A program made the position numbers and the translations under genes. Below are positions 12,489-24,664 of a stretch of DNA of 64,000 nt, piece by piece. The notes beneath the pieces were generated by a model. That model saw only the letters and a program-made list of their open reading frames with translations. It was not told the DNA's origin and ran no database searches. Numbering within the stretch: the stretch's first letter is position 1; every line of letters begins with the position of its first letter. The stretch is from assembly GCF_000485595.1 (NCBI RefSeq), contig NW_014577077.1, positions 530,999 through 594,998 on the forward strand, in the 5' to 3' direction. The DNA comes from Priapulus caudatus. Taxonomy: Eukaryota; Priapulida; Priapulimorpha; Priapulimorphida; Priapulidae.

Positions 12489-13605
12489 TACCCCCTTCAC
12501 ATACACGGATTTTGCTTACGAGTCCTTACGGATCGCCAACGCAGACACTCGTAAGGATCCGTGAAAGGAGAGGCAAATTTTTTGACATGTCAAAAACCTT
12601 CTCATGAGTGTCGACGGATTGATTTTTTCCGTAAATAACTCGTAACAATCCGTAAGTATCGTAAACCGCTCGCAACAACACGTAACCATCCTGAAACTGC
12701 TCGCAAGAATCCGTAAATGACTCGTAACAATTTTTGTTACGATTTGCTATGGTTAGTTTACGATTTGTTTACGGATTATTTATGGATTATTACGAGTGCT
12801 TACGTGTTGTTTACGATTTCATTCGGGTCGTGTTACGATGGCTTTACGGATTGTTACGAGTTATTACGAGCACTTTACGAATATATACGTATAGTTTACG
12901 TATTCTTACGTATTGTTTACGATTTGGGAAAGGCTGTAAAATCGAACACGTCATTTTCAGTTGTTATCAAGACTTGTTCTCTCATATGCCATGTTGTCTC
13001 TAGATGTCAGTTGATGATAGATTAAGATTTGCGGGTGATACTCCATTAGGAGTGTTCCCAACTTTAATGTCATTAATGATCATAATATATATATATATAT
13101 GGTCATGGTCATATATTAGTTTGTGGTTTAATGTCGTTTAGTCTAGGGTTAGGGTTTGGATTATCAATCATTAATCATTAATGATATCAAAGTTGGGAAC
13201 ACTCCTAATGGAGTGTTAGCCAGATTTGCAGAATTTTTATATACTTTTTGCCAAAAAATCGTAAGGACTCGTAAATACTCGTAACTAACTCGTACCTATT
13301 CGTAACAACACGTAAACAGGTCGCAACTAACACGTAAAAGCTTCGATGAATCGTAATATATCCGTAACAATCCGTAAACAGCCCGTAAGTTGCTCGTAGT
13401 TATCCGTGACAACTCTTAACAAATCGTGGAATTTTGCCGTAGATACATCGTAATAACTCGTAATAATCCGTAATAAACCGTAATTAGCTCGTAATAACAC
13501 GTAAATCGCTCGTAAAAGTGGCCAAATCGTAAGGATCCGTGTACTTTTACGAATTGTGCGATCCGTAAGGACTCGTAAGAAAAATCCGTGTATGTGAAGG
13601 GGGTA
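12489..13605. mobile_element. 1.1-kb TIR element made of CGTAA-word arrays, TSD TCA
   Basis: The terminal inverted repeats are about 48 bp. The left begins TACCCCCTTCACATACACGG and the right is its complement, ending at 13605. TCA flanks both ends (12486-12488, 13606-13608). The interior consists largely of 11-15-bp units containing CGTAA. The words read forward at about 12610-12728 and 13258-13545, and in reverse (TTACG) at about 12735-12925. It is non-coding. A separate MITE is nested at 13040-13214. The ends resemble those of the element at 46022-49532. Confidence 0.85.
13040..13214. mobile_element. 175-bp MITE nested in the CGTAA element
   Basis: The outer ends are ACTCCATTAGGAGTGTTCCC and its complement. 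The arms continue through AACTTT and ATTAATGAT. Each terminal 14-mer is itself a small hairpin (ACTCC, ATTA, GGAGT). The centre has (AT)n and one TTAGGG word. No clear target duplication. Confidence 0.8.
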
Positions 13606-16071
13606 TCAAGTTCACTTGGTGAGCATGAATACTCACCGAGACGAGCTCGTAGTCAGTCATTTCATGCTCATTGCTTCGAAAAACGCGAAACGTTTCCCAC
13701 CAATTTCAATTAATGCTCTCATCGAGTGGTTATCGATGCAGAAGTAAAAAGAGCGGGCATGCAAACACGACAATGCGCGCAGGCTTGGCAACTCGATTTG
13801 ATGACGTGTGGCCTCTCAAAGCAATCAGCCGCGGTTCGCCTGTGCTCACGAAAATATCTCGTTAAGCCTCGCGAGTTATCAGAAATTACTCTTTGACGAG
13901 GCGAGGGGGCGAGGCGCGACGGTTATTAGGCGAATTTCTGTTATTTCGGCTCGGCGTTAAACCTTTTGCGTGAGAATTGCCAACGCCCACCATTACCTAC
14001 GGCAGTATTTGCGACGGCGAATGCGCCAACAGTTTGTCGCAGAGCGGTCGTCATGCACTCACCGCTGACTCACAGCGGCCATCTTTTTTCAGCCAATCTT
14101 GTATTGACCTCATGCAGCCCCATTTTGACCCGACGAGGCTTATACTCACCAATTCTATTCTTTACAGATCGATTATGATTCCCCGATTTCTACTGTTTAC
14201 GGTTGTCCTACGTCCTTTCTTAAAGATGGCAACGGCATGAATGTAAGGCAATACGCGCACGGCTACAAAACAGGTTGTTACTGAGAGCAAAGAGCTTTTA
14301 TAATGATAATCATTATAAGCTCTTTGCTGAGAGTTAAAACACGTTCAAAAATTTGTCTTTATGACGGCGCTGAATTTTAAACGTTTTCACAACATACAAG
14401 TTTTAGTGTACTGTGTGAACAAAACAATTAGATCGAAGATCGAGAGACGGGTTTTTCTCGAGGTTTTTGTTTGAAAATAACCCTATAACGGATAACGACG
14501 AGCCACGGTGCAACGCAAGCCGTACGAACTGGGTAATACAACTATATACGAAACGCTCTCTGCACGTTAGCTGGTATGTGACGCATGGGGTAGTAGCTGT
14601 TATATTTAAAATATGCCTACTATTTTGTAGAAACAAGCTTCATAGTGATCTTTACATGTATACTAGTAATATTGTAATTTAATTCATTTCTATGCTATTA
14701 TATAAGATCATTTCATTGACCAATTTCTCAAAATTATTCCTCGACTACCTAAAGTACCTGTACATAATAATAATCGTAACAACTTTATAGAGAAAGCTAT
14801 TGTGGCAAGGAGGAAAAACATCTCACATCGTTACATCACATGTTCACACCTTTACGGTGCATCCTGCGCGGTTGCTGGCGACTTGAGCATTTTGAGCTGC
14901 CCATAGTTCAGCACCAAAAAACACATGCATGCATGCACACACGGGTGCGCACACACGTGATATAGATGCCTTTATTATTTAAAGATGTGCCCGCCCTTTG
15001 ACATGCCCCTCATGAATAATTCCACATATTCATCCCACAACAAGCAAAGAAGATTCCAATATCGCCTAATGCAAACGTATTCCAGCCGCACAGAGTTAGA
15101 ATCAATTCATATACATTTATTGTGTTGCTAGCTAGATGTCCTGGCTGCTTCATTTTATGCTAACCGTCACACGCGCTACGGAACTAAACCTAATGGATTT
15201 GAGTACGTAGATGCAGCATGCACACATTAACTAGTCAAAAGCAGCTGCAGACTATTACCTAAAGGTATGTGGAAAGAGAAACGAATCAACATATACCGCT
15301 ACATAGTGATAGTACCTACTGGAGGTTGAAAACGTCATATCCCCAATGAGCAGTTAAAGTAATGAAATGAAAAGATCGTAGAAGAATAAGCTCACATATA
15401 GGTATACTAACAAACTAAATCAGTTTGAGAGCGATGCACAGACCGAGTAGATAACATTACTAAATATTTAAAAGTCGAAGGTTTAGATCATTGAACGATA
15501 CGTCGGGACAAGAAATAGAACGTGAATGTCTGCGTCGAATTCGCACTTTAGAATTTCTTAAGATAAACGCCGAAACAGGGAGTATTGTATTATTGTATAG
15601 AATTATGGCAATGAAAGTTAAACCAGAAGCATAAAAATAATTTGATGGCTATTATTTTGTACACAACAGAAACTACCGTGACCTACACACCATAACACTG
15701 CGCCAGCCCGGCTCAGAGATCTAGATATGTATAGTGCAGTCAGAGATTGCAAACAAACTAGCACAGCTGGGACTCACATGTTTAGAGCACCTACACGGCG
15801 CGTATTTCTCACTGTCGTTATCGAAACTTGGCTTCCTAGTGGGCTGCCAAGAAGAAAAACTAACTGAGGTGCTGGGCAAAAAATGGGGCAGCAAAACCAC
15901 AGTTTTATTTTACACTCGGTTGGAGGTTAGACATTCCATAAGTCAAAGGGCGCGGTGTTTATGTTTACTTCGCGTTACGGTTATACTCGCATGCTAATTT
16001 ATTGTCAGCGATGCGCCGCACTTACTGCGAGAAGAAAAAAGAACAGGGCCCACCCAACAACTGACCTCTGG
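13606..16071. other. Non-coding stretch with one palindrome
   Basis: No gene recognised. An imperfect palindrome at 14288-14328 has outer arms GCAAAGAGCTT and AAGCTCTTTGC. The open frame at 15734-15997 shows no recognisable domain. Confidence 0.4.
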
Positions 16072-16797
16072 TGGGGAAGAAATAAACAGAGCTCTGTATG
16101 GTAGAACAGGGCTCTGTAGGGGACAGGGCTCTATATGGTAGAACAGGGCTCTGTAAGGGACAGGGCTCTGTAGGGGACAGGGCTCTATATGGTAGAACAG
16201 GGCTCTTTAGGGGACAGGGCTCTGTATGGTAGAACAGGGCTCTGTATGGTATGAAGCAGTGGCTCTGTATGGTAGAACAGGGCTCTGTAAGCGGACCCGA
16301 GGGCTGCTGTATGGTAGAACAGATCTGTAAGGGGACAAGGCCGGTATTGGTAGAAGCTAGGGCTCTGTATGGTAGAACAGTGCTCTGTATGGTAGAACAG
16401 GGCTCTGTAAGGGACAGGGCTCTGTATGGTAGAACAGGGCTCTGTAGGGGACAGGGCTCTGTATGGTAGAACAGGGCTTCTGTTTATGGGTAGAACAGTG
16501 CTCATGATGGTAGAACAGGGCTCTGTAAGGGACAGGGCTGCTTGTATGGTAGAAGCAAGGCTCTGTAAGGGACAGGGCTCTGGTATGATAGAACAAGGGC
16601 TTTGTCATGTAGAAGCAGGGCGTCTGTAAGGGGATCAGGCTGCTGTATGGTAGAACAGGGCTCTGTATGGTAGAACAGTGCTCTGTATGGTAGAACAGGG
16701 CTCTGTAGGGGACAGGGCTCTGTATGGTAGAACAGGGCTCTGTATGGTAGAACAGTGCTCTGTATGGTAGAACAGGGCTCTGTAAGGGACAGGGGCC
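16072..16797. repeat. Tandem array of 20-bp and 18-bp 'GCTCTGTA' units
   Basis: Alternating GCTCTGTATGGTAGAACAGG and GCTCTGTAAGGGGACAGG units with frequent one-base insertions and deletions. Long frames on the minus strand (VLPYRALSPTEP-like) are repeat translations. The first ~79 bases recur exactly at 18968-19046, just after an assembly gap. Confidence 0.9.
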
Positions 16798-17646
16798 GCC
16801 CGTTGGCCAGAAAGAGAAATTAGTGCTTTAACATAACCTTAACTTAAGTGTTTCTCTTAAAGCGTTGCCAGAAACTTCGTAAGATTAAGATAATTAAACA
16901 TTCTGCGTAATCTTTTCTCTTAACTTAAGAAGATCGCTAGACCCTCCCCTTAAACTTTAATATTTAAAGGATGAAAATAACACATTTAGACATAAGAATT
17001 ACAATTATAGTGATATTATATTTTTATATTAATGATAAATATCATGTTTTTTTCCTTGAAAAAAGCACGTAAAAAAAATTAATTATCTACCCGATCGTGA
17101 AGGCAACAGCAAAAAAAGTGTCAAACATTTACAAATGCCGTACTGGCATTTGTTCTCTGTCTTAAATTACTTTTGCACTGACCACACGACTCTCGACGTC
17201 TGTGAAGAAATTGCTACAGTGTGAGATTTGTCTTGGTTGTGCAGAACCTTGTGCAGAATACATTTCAAGACCGTGTCGTTGTTGCCATCAAATACCAATA
17301 ATATTATATACATAAGTTTAGAGCCATCACCACATAATATGGCAATAAATTATGTGATGTACAATAAATGTGTATGAATTTGAATTTTGTGATCGATTCC
17401 GCATGCCAATGAAACAAAAAAAAGAAAAAAAAAAACGAAGAGGGGGGAAAAAAAACAGATAGACGAAAAAAAAAAAAACAAAAAAACAAAGCACAAGCCT
17501 GTGATGAAGTTCCTGTTACTCGTAAGTTTCACTAGTAAGTTTAGTTTAAGGTTGGTTTGCTGGCAACGCTATTAAAATTAACCTTAACATTAACCATTAG
17601 ACTTTAAAATTAATCGTAACTTTAGCGAAGTTTCTGGCTAACGGGC
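16798..17646. mobile_element. TIR element inserted in the tandem array
   Basis: The left end GCCCGTTGGCCAGAAA mirrors the right end TTTCTGGCTAACGGGC. A second mirrored block (TGCCAGAAACTTCG and CGAAGTTTCTGGC) and TTAACCTTAAC-like motifs lie inside. It is about 849 bp, AT-rich and non-coding. A 3-bp duplication CCG is possible. The GCTCTGTA array lies on both sides, which fixes the insertion. Confidence 0.75.
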
Positions 17647-18235
17647 CGGACCAGGGCTTGCTGTTATGGTAGAGAGAGCGCTGTAGGGACAGTTGCTCTG
17701 TATGGTAGAAGCAGTGCTGCTGTAATGGTAGAACGGGCTCTGTAAAGGACAGGGCTCTGTATGGATAGAACAGGGCTCTGTGTACTGTGTGTGGTGTGTG
17801 TGGGGGGGGGGGGTCTGTAAGCGGGGGCTCTGTAGGGGGAACAGGGGAGCGGACAGGGCTCTGTGTTATGTGTGTGTGGGGTGGGGGGCTCTGTAGGGGA
17901 ACAGGGGGAGGCGGAACAGGGCTCTGTGTAATGTGTGTGTGGGGTGGGGGGGCTCTGTAGGGGAACAGGGGAGCGGACAGGGCTTCTGTGGTATGTTGGT
18001 GTGGTGGGGTGGGGGCGAAGTTCTGTAGGGGGAAGCAAGGGAGGGCGCGACAGGGCTCGTTGTGTATGCTGTGTGTGTGTTGTGTGCTGGGGGGTCTGTG
18101 GGGGGGGGCTCTGTAGGGGGAACAGGGGAAGCGGACAGGGCCTCTGTGTATGTGTGTGTGCTGGGGGGGGCTCTGTAGGGGGACCAGGGGGAGCGGACAG
18201 GGCTCTGTGTATGTGTGTTGTGGCGGGGGGGGGCA
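17647..18235. repeat. Noisy continuation of the GCTCTGTA array with G-rich/GT units
   Basis: GCTCTGTATGGTAGAACAGG units up to about 17790, then ~65-bp units of GGCTCTGTAGGGGGAACAGG plus TGTGTGTG plus a G run. Unit lengths vary by small indels. The 247-residue minus frame rich in PTEP and HTH is repeat-derived. Confidence 0.8.
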
Positions 18236-18420
18236 GAGCTGCTGCGATGAAAAAAGGACAACCTTGCAGGCATTTGCAAGAGACCGGATATAGCACGCCT
18301 TTGCAAGAGGGAACTACGAAACAGTGCGGGTTAGGCCCAGAAACAGCCATTCGCAGGGAAGCAAACACAAGGGACATCGTGTCGCCAGAAAGATGATTCG
18401 CACACACTACCCGATTAGCT
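18236..18420. repeat. Indel-rich duplicate of 19116-19280
   Basis: Matches 19116-19280 (GCGATGAAAAAAGACAACCT to ATTCGCACACA) with many extra bases in this copy. The two copies flank the N gap, so this may be an uncorrected duplicate rather than a biological one. Confidence 0.75.
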
Positions 18421-18942
18421 AGCGTCGACAGGAAACGGTATTGCTAGGGGGTTAGAATACGTTTCAGATTCTTGGCCCACATTCCTTGTAGTTGCTCGGT
18501 ATCCAACCATCGCCTCAGCTAGCGTCAAGCATGTAATAGCTCAAACGAATCAATAACCTTCTGGCTTGCTCGCGTAACGTGGCGCTTACTGGGCGCCTAC
18601 TTTATTTTACTTGAGTTGATGCCGTATTTCTGCGAGATGAATTGGATGCAAAACAACCAGATAAGTCCGCCATGTCTGCATGTTCAGTGGCGAACTAAAA
18701 TCGCAGATGGACTGAATTTCCACAGTGCGTAGGCCAAATACACGAAGTACATAATTTTCCGCAATGATTAATTATTAGTTTGTGTGATTGACGATTCCTG
18801 TTTTCAATGTTTTTTAATATTTATATATATCGAGTATATGATGCTTCTTTAGTGGTGCTCGTGCGCAAACGGCAAGTAGCAACGCTATGGTAATGTTATG
18901 TCGTTTCGGGTTTTCCGCGTGCCGTTCGAAAAAAAATCTGAG

Positions 18943-18967
18943 NNNNNNNNNNNNNNNNNNNNNNNNN
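18943..18967. other. Assembly gap (25 N)
   Basis: A run of 25 N. The sequence resumes in the middle of a copy of the array start found at 16072. Confidence 1.
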
Positions 18968-19280
18968 TGGGGAAGAAATAAACAGAGCTCTGTATGGTAG
19001 AACAGGGCTCTGTAGGGGACAGGGCTCTATATGGTAGAACAGGGCTCTGTAGGGGGAACAGGGGGAGCGGACAGGGCTCTGTGTATGTGTGTGTGTGTGG
19101 GGGGGGGCAGAGCTCTGCGATGAAAAAAGACAACCTTGCAGGCATTTGCAGAGACCATGAGTAGCACGTTGCAGAGGAAACTACGAACAGTGCGTTAGCA
19201 AGAACAGCCATTCGCAGGGAAGCAAAACACAGGGACATCGTGTCCAGAAATGATTCGCACACATTACCCGATAGCATGCA
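18968..19280. repeat. Clean short copy of the GCTCTGTA array and its flank
   Basis: Starts identically to 16072-16150, holds only a few units, then a GT/G run and the AAAGACAACCTTGCAGGC flank. Compared with 16072-18420 it is short and regular. Confidence 0.8.
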
Positions 19281-21624
19281 GAGAATTGAGGGAATGAATA
19301 TATCGACTGCATAATAGCCGCATGCATATACTAATACAGAAACGGCTGCGGTGTCCGAGGCACGATATTGATCACGAATCATGTGTAAACTAGCAAATAA
19401 TCAAATAAAAAAACTTTATTTTCATATAACACATTATAGCCACTGGTTCGGGTGGTAATTCTTCACAAGACAGTTAGTTATCATGAGGAAGGAAGGCCAG
19501 ATACTACTACCCTCGAGGACCCCCCCCCCACTCCCACCATACACACACACAAAATTATTTTCAACCCATATCACGTTTCTTCTACACGCACGGGGGAATG
19601 CGATGCTCTACTTCCAAGTCTTGTACCAGTTGCATCTCGTAATGCTTTCAAAGTGCAAGTTTTTTTTACATTGTCTTTAAAGATAAGTCTTGTTACTGCT
19701 TCTCTCCTCTCGTTATCTTTACTTACTTTCGCGTGTTTTTTTTTACTACAGAGCACTGATAGTATCGTATGGTGAGCTTAACAGATATCACGAACAAGAA
19801 TAAAAAATATTGTAATCCATTTTAGGCAAGAGATCAGCAAGCAACGGGCAATAATTAGGATGAAGTTGATCCTGTTTTGAACAACCGGCCCATGATCATA
19901 AAAATTCAGCTTGAAACTTATAATAAGTAATTGCCGATGTCAGCTATAGTTAGTCCGCCTACAGCAGGTCTCGAATCATTTCACATAGACTAAAACACAG
20001 TCTATATTGATCGCCTTTAAAATGGATAGAGGTCGCAACAAAACGCCTACATACACCTACTGTAAGGATACTTGCAGTATGCAAACATCACGAAATGCTC
20101 TTATTGAGCCAGACATGTGCTCTAAAGTTGACTATTTAGAAACTCCGTCGGACGAGGATTCGGCGTAGCAATACACATAGAGCGATGTAAGTGAGAAAGC
20201 TAACAGTAAGCCTACGCTAGCGCAAATAGTTCCTGGAAAGAAAACACTGTTTGTTTGCTGATTGCATAAGTAATGTAGATAACACATGATTTAAACAAAT
20301 TTCACAATTTTGTACTGAACAAACATCGAATACTAAATTATAATTTGTTTTATCATAGAAAATGTTAGGCAAGTAGCAATACAAATGAGTTGTAGTGAAT
20401 TTTTACAATATAGACGAGCTCACAGTAGGTAATATATATATATATATTTTGCTGCGAGAACATGCCGTTTTAAGGCTCCTCTATGTAACACTTATTCATA
20501 ATACCTCGTAGGGTGCGTGGCCGGAAGGGAAGGAAGAGTTGGGTGAAGCCAGCCGTTTATTTTCATTTTCACAAATTGGCTTGGGGGTAAATAAACAGTG
20601 CGACCAAACACAAGATGCTGTCACACCCGACAATCGGGTTTAAGGATTCATAAACGTTGCATGGATCCGTGCCTGATTCAACACTGATACGAAAGAAAAT
20701 AAACAGTTTGCGCAGTTTACCGCCACACTTTCAGCCATCAATCACTGTAAAGCCCTTACGCGGAGAGACTGTGCTCGCAGATTAGGAAACGAGCAGGCAG
20801 AGTAAATACATACACTCCGAACATAAAACCCTAAAACAGAAAGAATCAAGAGTAAGGCATTCCACCACCCACAGCTAATTCATATCACGTGCCACAGCTA
20901 AGGTAACTATACTATCCCAACATTTTAAATACAGCCACCTACCCTACCCCAGACTGATCCCAAGTCCCCGGCTCCTGGCAGATTGATTCTGCACGATTTA
21001 CTAAGTCAGTCCAATCAAATTCCGTATATGCTACACACAGCCACTGCCTCACACACAACGCAAACGACTTACACCTCTCACATAGAGAATTATTTCATAC
21101 GCAGCATATTACATACACACTACACACACCTTACATCTAACACATGCACGTACACATAGAAACATTCAATTTGAGATTGGAGAACACAACTGTTCGGTTA
21201 AATCCCCCGCCGTAACCCCATCGCTCCGGCCCAAGAGCACCGTATGCGCGTCCGAATATGTAGTCTAGCTTTATGTGCGTAGGTGCACGCCCGTATTGCG
21301 ACGTAGCTAGGAAGATGCAACGCGCGCACTAAAAGTCAATGGCATCATTAAACGAGTATATTGGCCCGTAATGGGCCACTGCCGTGGTCGTAACATCCGT
21401 AACACGAGGCATATTGTTTGCAGATGAAAGTAAACGGCACGACAAAAATCGTTGTTAAAATCGTGCGTCATTGCGGCTCGCTGCTGCGCTCTTACACAGA
21501 GATGTCGAACTCGCTCCCCCCCTCCCCCAACCGCAGCCGCCGCAGCAATTGCCGTTTGAACTTAACGCCGACTAGAAAAGCAAAGACAATCACGTGTGCG
21601 CAGTGAATCCCATCAGCACGCTAA
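19281..21624. other. Non-coding stretch, no gene recognised
   Basis: AT-rich. A 48-codon open frame at 20022-20168 with a good start context shows no family resemblance and is not called. Short words such as GTTAAATCCCCCGC (about 21200) also occur near 22985 and 23070. Confidence 0.4.
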
Positions 21625-21865
21625 TGCACTAGTCAGTTGACACCCCACCCCCGACCCCCGGGACAGGGCGGAGGAATTAACGTTTAGGTAGTGTTAAAGT
21701 TAGACTTTTCCCCCGGTCCCCGGGGGCACCTTCAAAGTTAAAACCCCCACCCCCATGGCCCCGGTGTTTTGGTCGATTCAGACGATAAACGTCATTCAGA
21801 TTTTGGCGTAAAACGTTCAAGGCTATAGTATTCCTGCGATGTTCAAACACCAGAAATCAGATGTA

Positions 21866-22130
21866 ACTAGACAGAGGGCACTCACGGAGAGTGCATACCT
21901 CCACCAGCGACATAGCTCGTAGCAGCCGCTCGTTGCTGCTGCTCGCTCACATGTACACGCTCGCTGTCTTGCTGCCACTCGCTCGTAGCAGCCGCTCGTT
22001 GCTGCTGCTCGCTCACATGTACACGCTCGCTGCGCTGGCTGGCTCGCTGGCTCGCGCGCTAATATCGATCGCGCGAACACACAGACACACGAACACACGA
22101 GCGCACGAGAGCGATCACATAACCTCCTCC
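21866..22130 (+). repeat. Dispersed repeat, copy A
   Basis: Starts AACTAGACAGAG, then GTGCATACCTCC, contains a ~75-bp internal tandem duplication (GCCGCTCGTTGCTGCTGCTC) and ends CACATAACCTCCTCC. The same order of blocks occurs at 57932-58227. The ends resemble a marine-invertebrate interspersed family with GGAGGTTATG-type termini, but the superfamily is not assigned. Confidence 0.8.
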
Positions 22131-22819
22131 ACACAGGTAAAAATGCTGTTTGGTGATTGTAGTGTGATGATTTTTATGGTTTATACACTGTATATTGTAT
22201 TACGGTATCTGGAGTGAATACTATACAGATAGTTAAATTTCGATGACTCATTCAATTTCCTACATGTCATTATTAATAGTGTTTTGAATTTACAGTAACC
22301 ACTGTGTGTTTAAGCTATTTATACTTATTAGGGTGACTGAAGTGAGCCTTTTTACTTTGTCTTTGTATAATCATAGTTAAATGTATTAAAGCATACAATA
22401 TGCAGTCTCTAGGTAATTATTGTGAAAGGGAGGAGGCGAGAGCATCGCAATAAATTAATTGTTATGGCGCTATAGGCCCGAAGTGATATAGCCTAAGAAC
22501 CAGCTGGGCCAGATTCAAGAAGAGTTCGTACGCACAATATCGTGCGTACGCACAAACAGGGATTTAGGTGGTATTCAAAAAGAATTCTATTTCGCCAAAA
22601 ACATTCTATTACGTGCATACGGTACTCACAGCTGAGCTAGAGCATGCGTAAGCACAAAATCTGAGCATGTAAATTGCTACCGAATACCGAATACTAGAGA
22701 TATACCCGAGTGAAAATATTGCTATATAACACTACATGTATTTTATTCCAAACGTATACAGGTAAACGTAATTATAACAACGTACAATGGTATTTAAAGT
22801 TTCTATTTAACTATATAAC

Positions 22820-22865
22820 TCGCACTCATGCACGCACGCACGCAAGCACATACATGCACACGCGG

Positions 22866-22897
<32 letters not shown>

Positions 22898-22960
22898 CCG
22901 CACTCAAACACACGCACGCACGCACACACACGCACACACACATATATACACACACAAGAT
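22820..22960. repeat. (AC)n/(ACGC)n microsatellite
   Basis: Mixed AC and ACGC units. Forward frames through it are Thr/His low-complexity artefacts. Confidence 0.95.
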
Positions 22961-23149
22961 CCGCCATCTTGTTTAACGGTTCAGCGTTAAATCCCCCGCT
23001 ATATATGCCCCGCTATTCAAGGTACGCATTAAATTCCCCGCCCCCGGGGAATTTACGCTGTTAAATGCGCGTTAAATCCCCCGCATATCCCCGTTAATTC
23101 CCCCACCCGTCCCGGGGCTCGGGGGTGGGGGTATCAATTGGCTAGTGCA

Positions 23150-24664
23150 TAACCGCCGCTGCTCCGCTTTTCTAAATTAGTAGCATCTAGTTTCATTTCG
23201 AGTCTCACAAGAGTTCATTTACGAAATTATCACATTTCCCACGTGAATATACATGAAACGAGCATTCATTAATAAAACATATTTAAATAATTACATGCTG
23301 TGGGCACGTAATCTAGCTTAGGCGATTAATAATTGTGTATCGGTGAATGTCGATAGCTGCCTGCTCCCTAACCCATCTACAACCCACCCATCTATATGGC
23401 CAACTTCATTTATCTCCCCATCGTAAATTCGTCACGAGGTTAACAACCTCACCCACATAACAGCCACCAGATAAAACATGTTATGGAAACGAAAGCGTCG
23501 CAGTTGCGCATGCTCTATGCTCCACGGAAGCCAAACGCAGAAAAAATTAATCCGCCATCATCACTAAGCCCGCTATACGCGGTAACGGTGTCGTCACGCC
23601 GCATCACGCCCCGACACGCCTTGACACACCAGCGGCAGCACAACAACGATGGGCATGTATCCAGCACATATTTATTAATGGTTTATTTTATACCAACCAG
23701 AAATACTATCGTTCAACTACATTTCCCCCATTTCAACCCACCAGCTAGGTTTTCGGACTCACGCCGCACAATTGACACTGTGTTGTGAAACGCATGGTTC
23801 TGAACTAACTCATACCACGGATTAAGATCTGTGGGGAAAGCAGCAGACGCTAGCGCGCTAGCTCCCAGGCAACGAGGCACGTCGGTCGGCATGTACTGTC
23901 GGTTCTGAGGCCGTGTACGTACAACACCGCCAGTCCCGCGACGACCGCAGCTGTTGTTCATAGTCAACGCTAGCTGTGACGAGGCGCGAACTTCTTCATG
24001 CCAAGTGAATGACGAGGGAGATTCCTGCGAGAAGGACGGCGATGCGCTGGGGGAAGCGGGGAGAACGATGGCGGCTTCTCCAGTACGAGGGCGCTCTACT
24101 GCGGACAACCAGTACTTCTAGTGAGAGATACGCAATGCAAGCATGTATTATTGTATCGGTCAGGTTTTCACTGCACTGCGTACAGAGTATAACAGGTTTT
24201 AACCTGCTATCATGTAGTTGTCATGTAATCCGCCACGAACTATGCAGTAGTCTGACATGTACAACTAACTGACTGTACGCACTAGCCTACCACGCAAACA
24301 GTATTCTCTACACTTATAACCAAATATTAACACATTATATCTGGAGTATATATAAGCTTAAATATATAGCTCGAAAACCAAAGTTTCCACTATGTTACAG
24401 CAAACTGGCAGCTGTTTGTCTGAATTAGAGTAATTCTATCTTTTACTATGCAGTCGATTTTACACAAAACGACGTAACCATTAAAAATGTATGCGAAGAT
24501 GTAAACTGAAACTGTACGCATTGGTCACCACATAACCTTCGTGTTATTGCAAGCTCTATTTGCTACGACAGTGTTTTCTCAATCTATTAGAGAGCAACAT
24601 GGCCAGGATAACCGCCTTAGAGCTCGGGGACCTGAAATCCCCCCTTCTCTCTCTCTCTATCTCC
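23150..24664. other. Non-coding stretch, no gene recognised
   Basis: Overlapping open frames at 23483-24272 on both strands show no domain. No splice-bounded exon was convincing. Confidence 0.35.

Larger units (their letters stand above)
21625..23149. mobile_element. 1.5-kb TIR element with CACTA-like ends
   Basis: The left end TGCACTAGTCAGTTGACACC and the complement of the right end (TGCACTAGCCAATTGATACC) match. The match continues for about 58 bp through ACCCCCGA, CCCCGGGAC and GGAATTAACG. The CACTAG start recalls EnSpm/CACTA ends, but no 3-bp target duplication is convincing, and TGCA on both sides is an alternative. The interior has no transposase. It carries a dispersed repeat (21866-22130), an (AC)n/(ACGC)n tract and two GTTAAATCCCCCGC words. 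Confidence 0.65.

Noticed and set aside
17664-18407. 247-residue minus frame rich in PTEP and HTH
   Set aside because: Translation of the GCTCTGTA/GT array; no non-repeat coding part.
20022-20168. 48-codon plus frame with AAAATGG start, ending SDEDSA
   Set aside because: Length is within chance expectation for 64 kb and no family was recognised.
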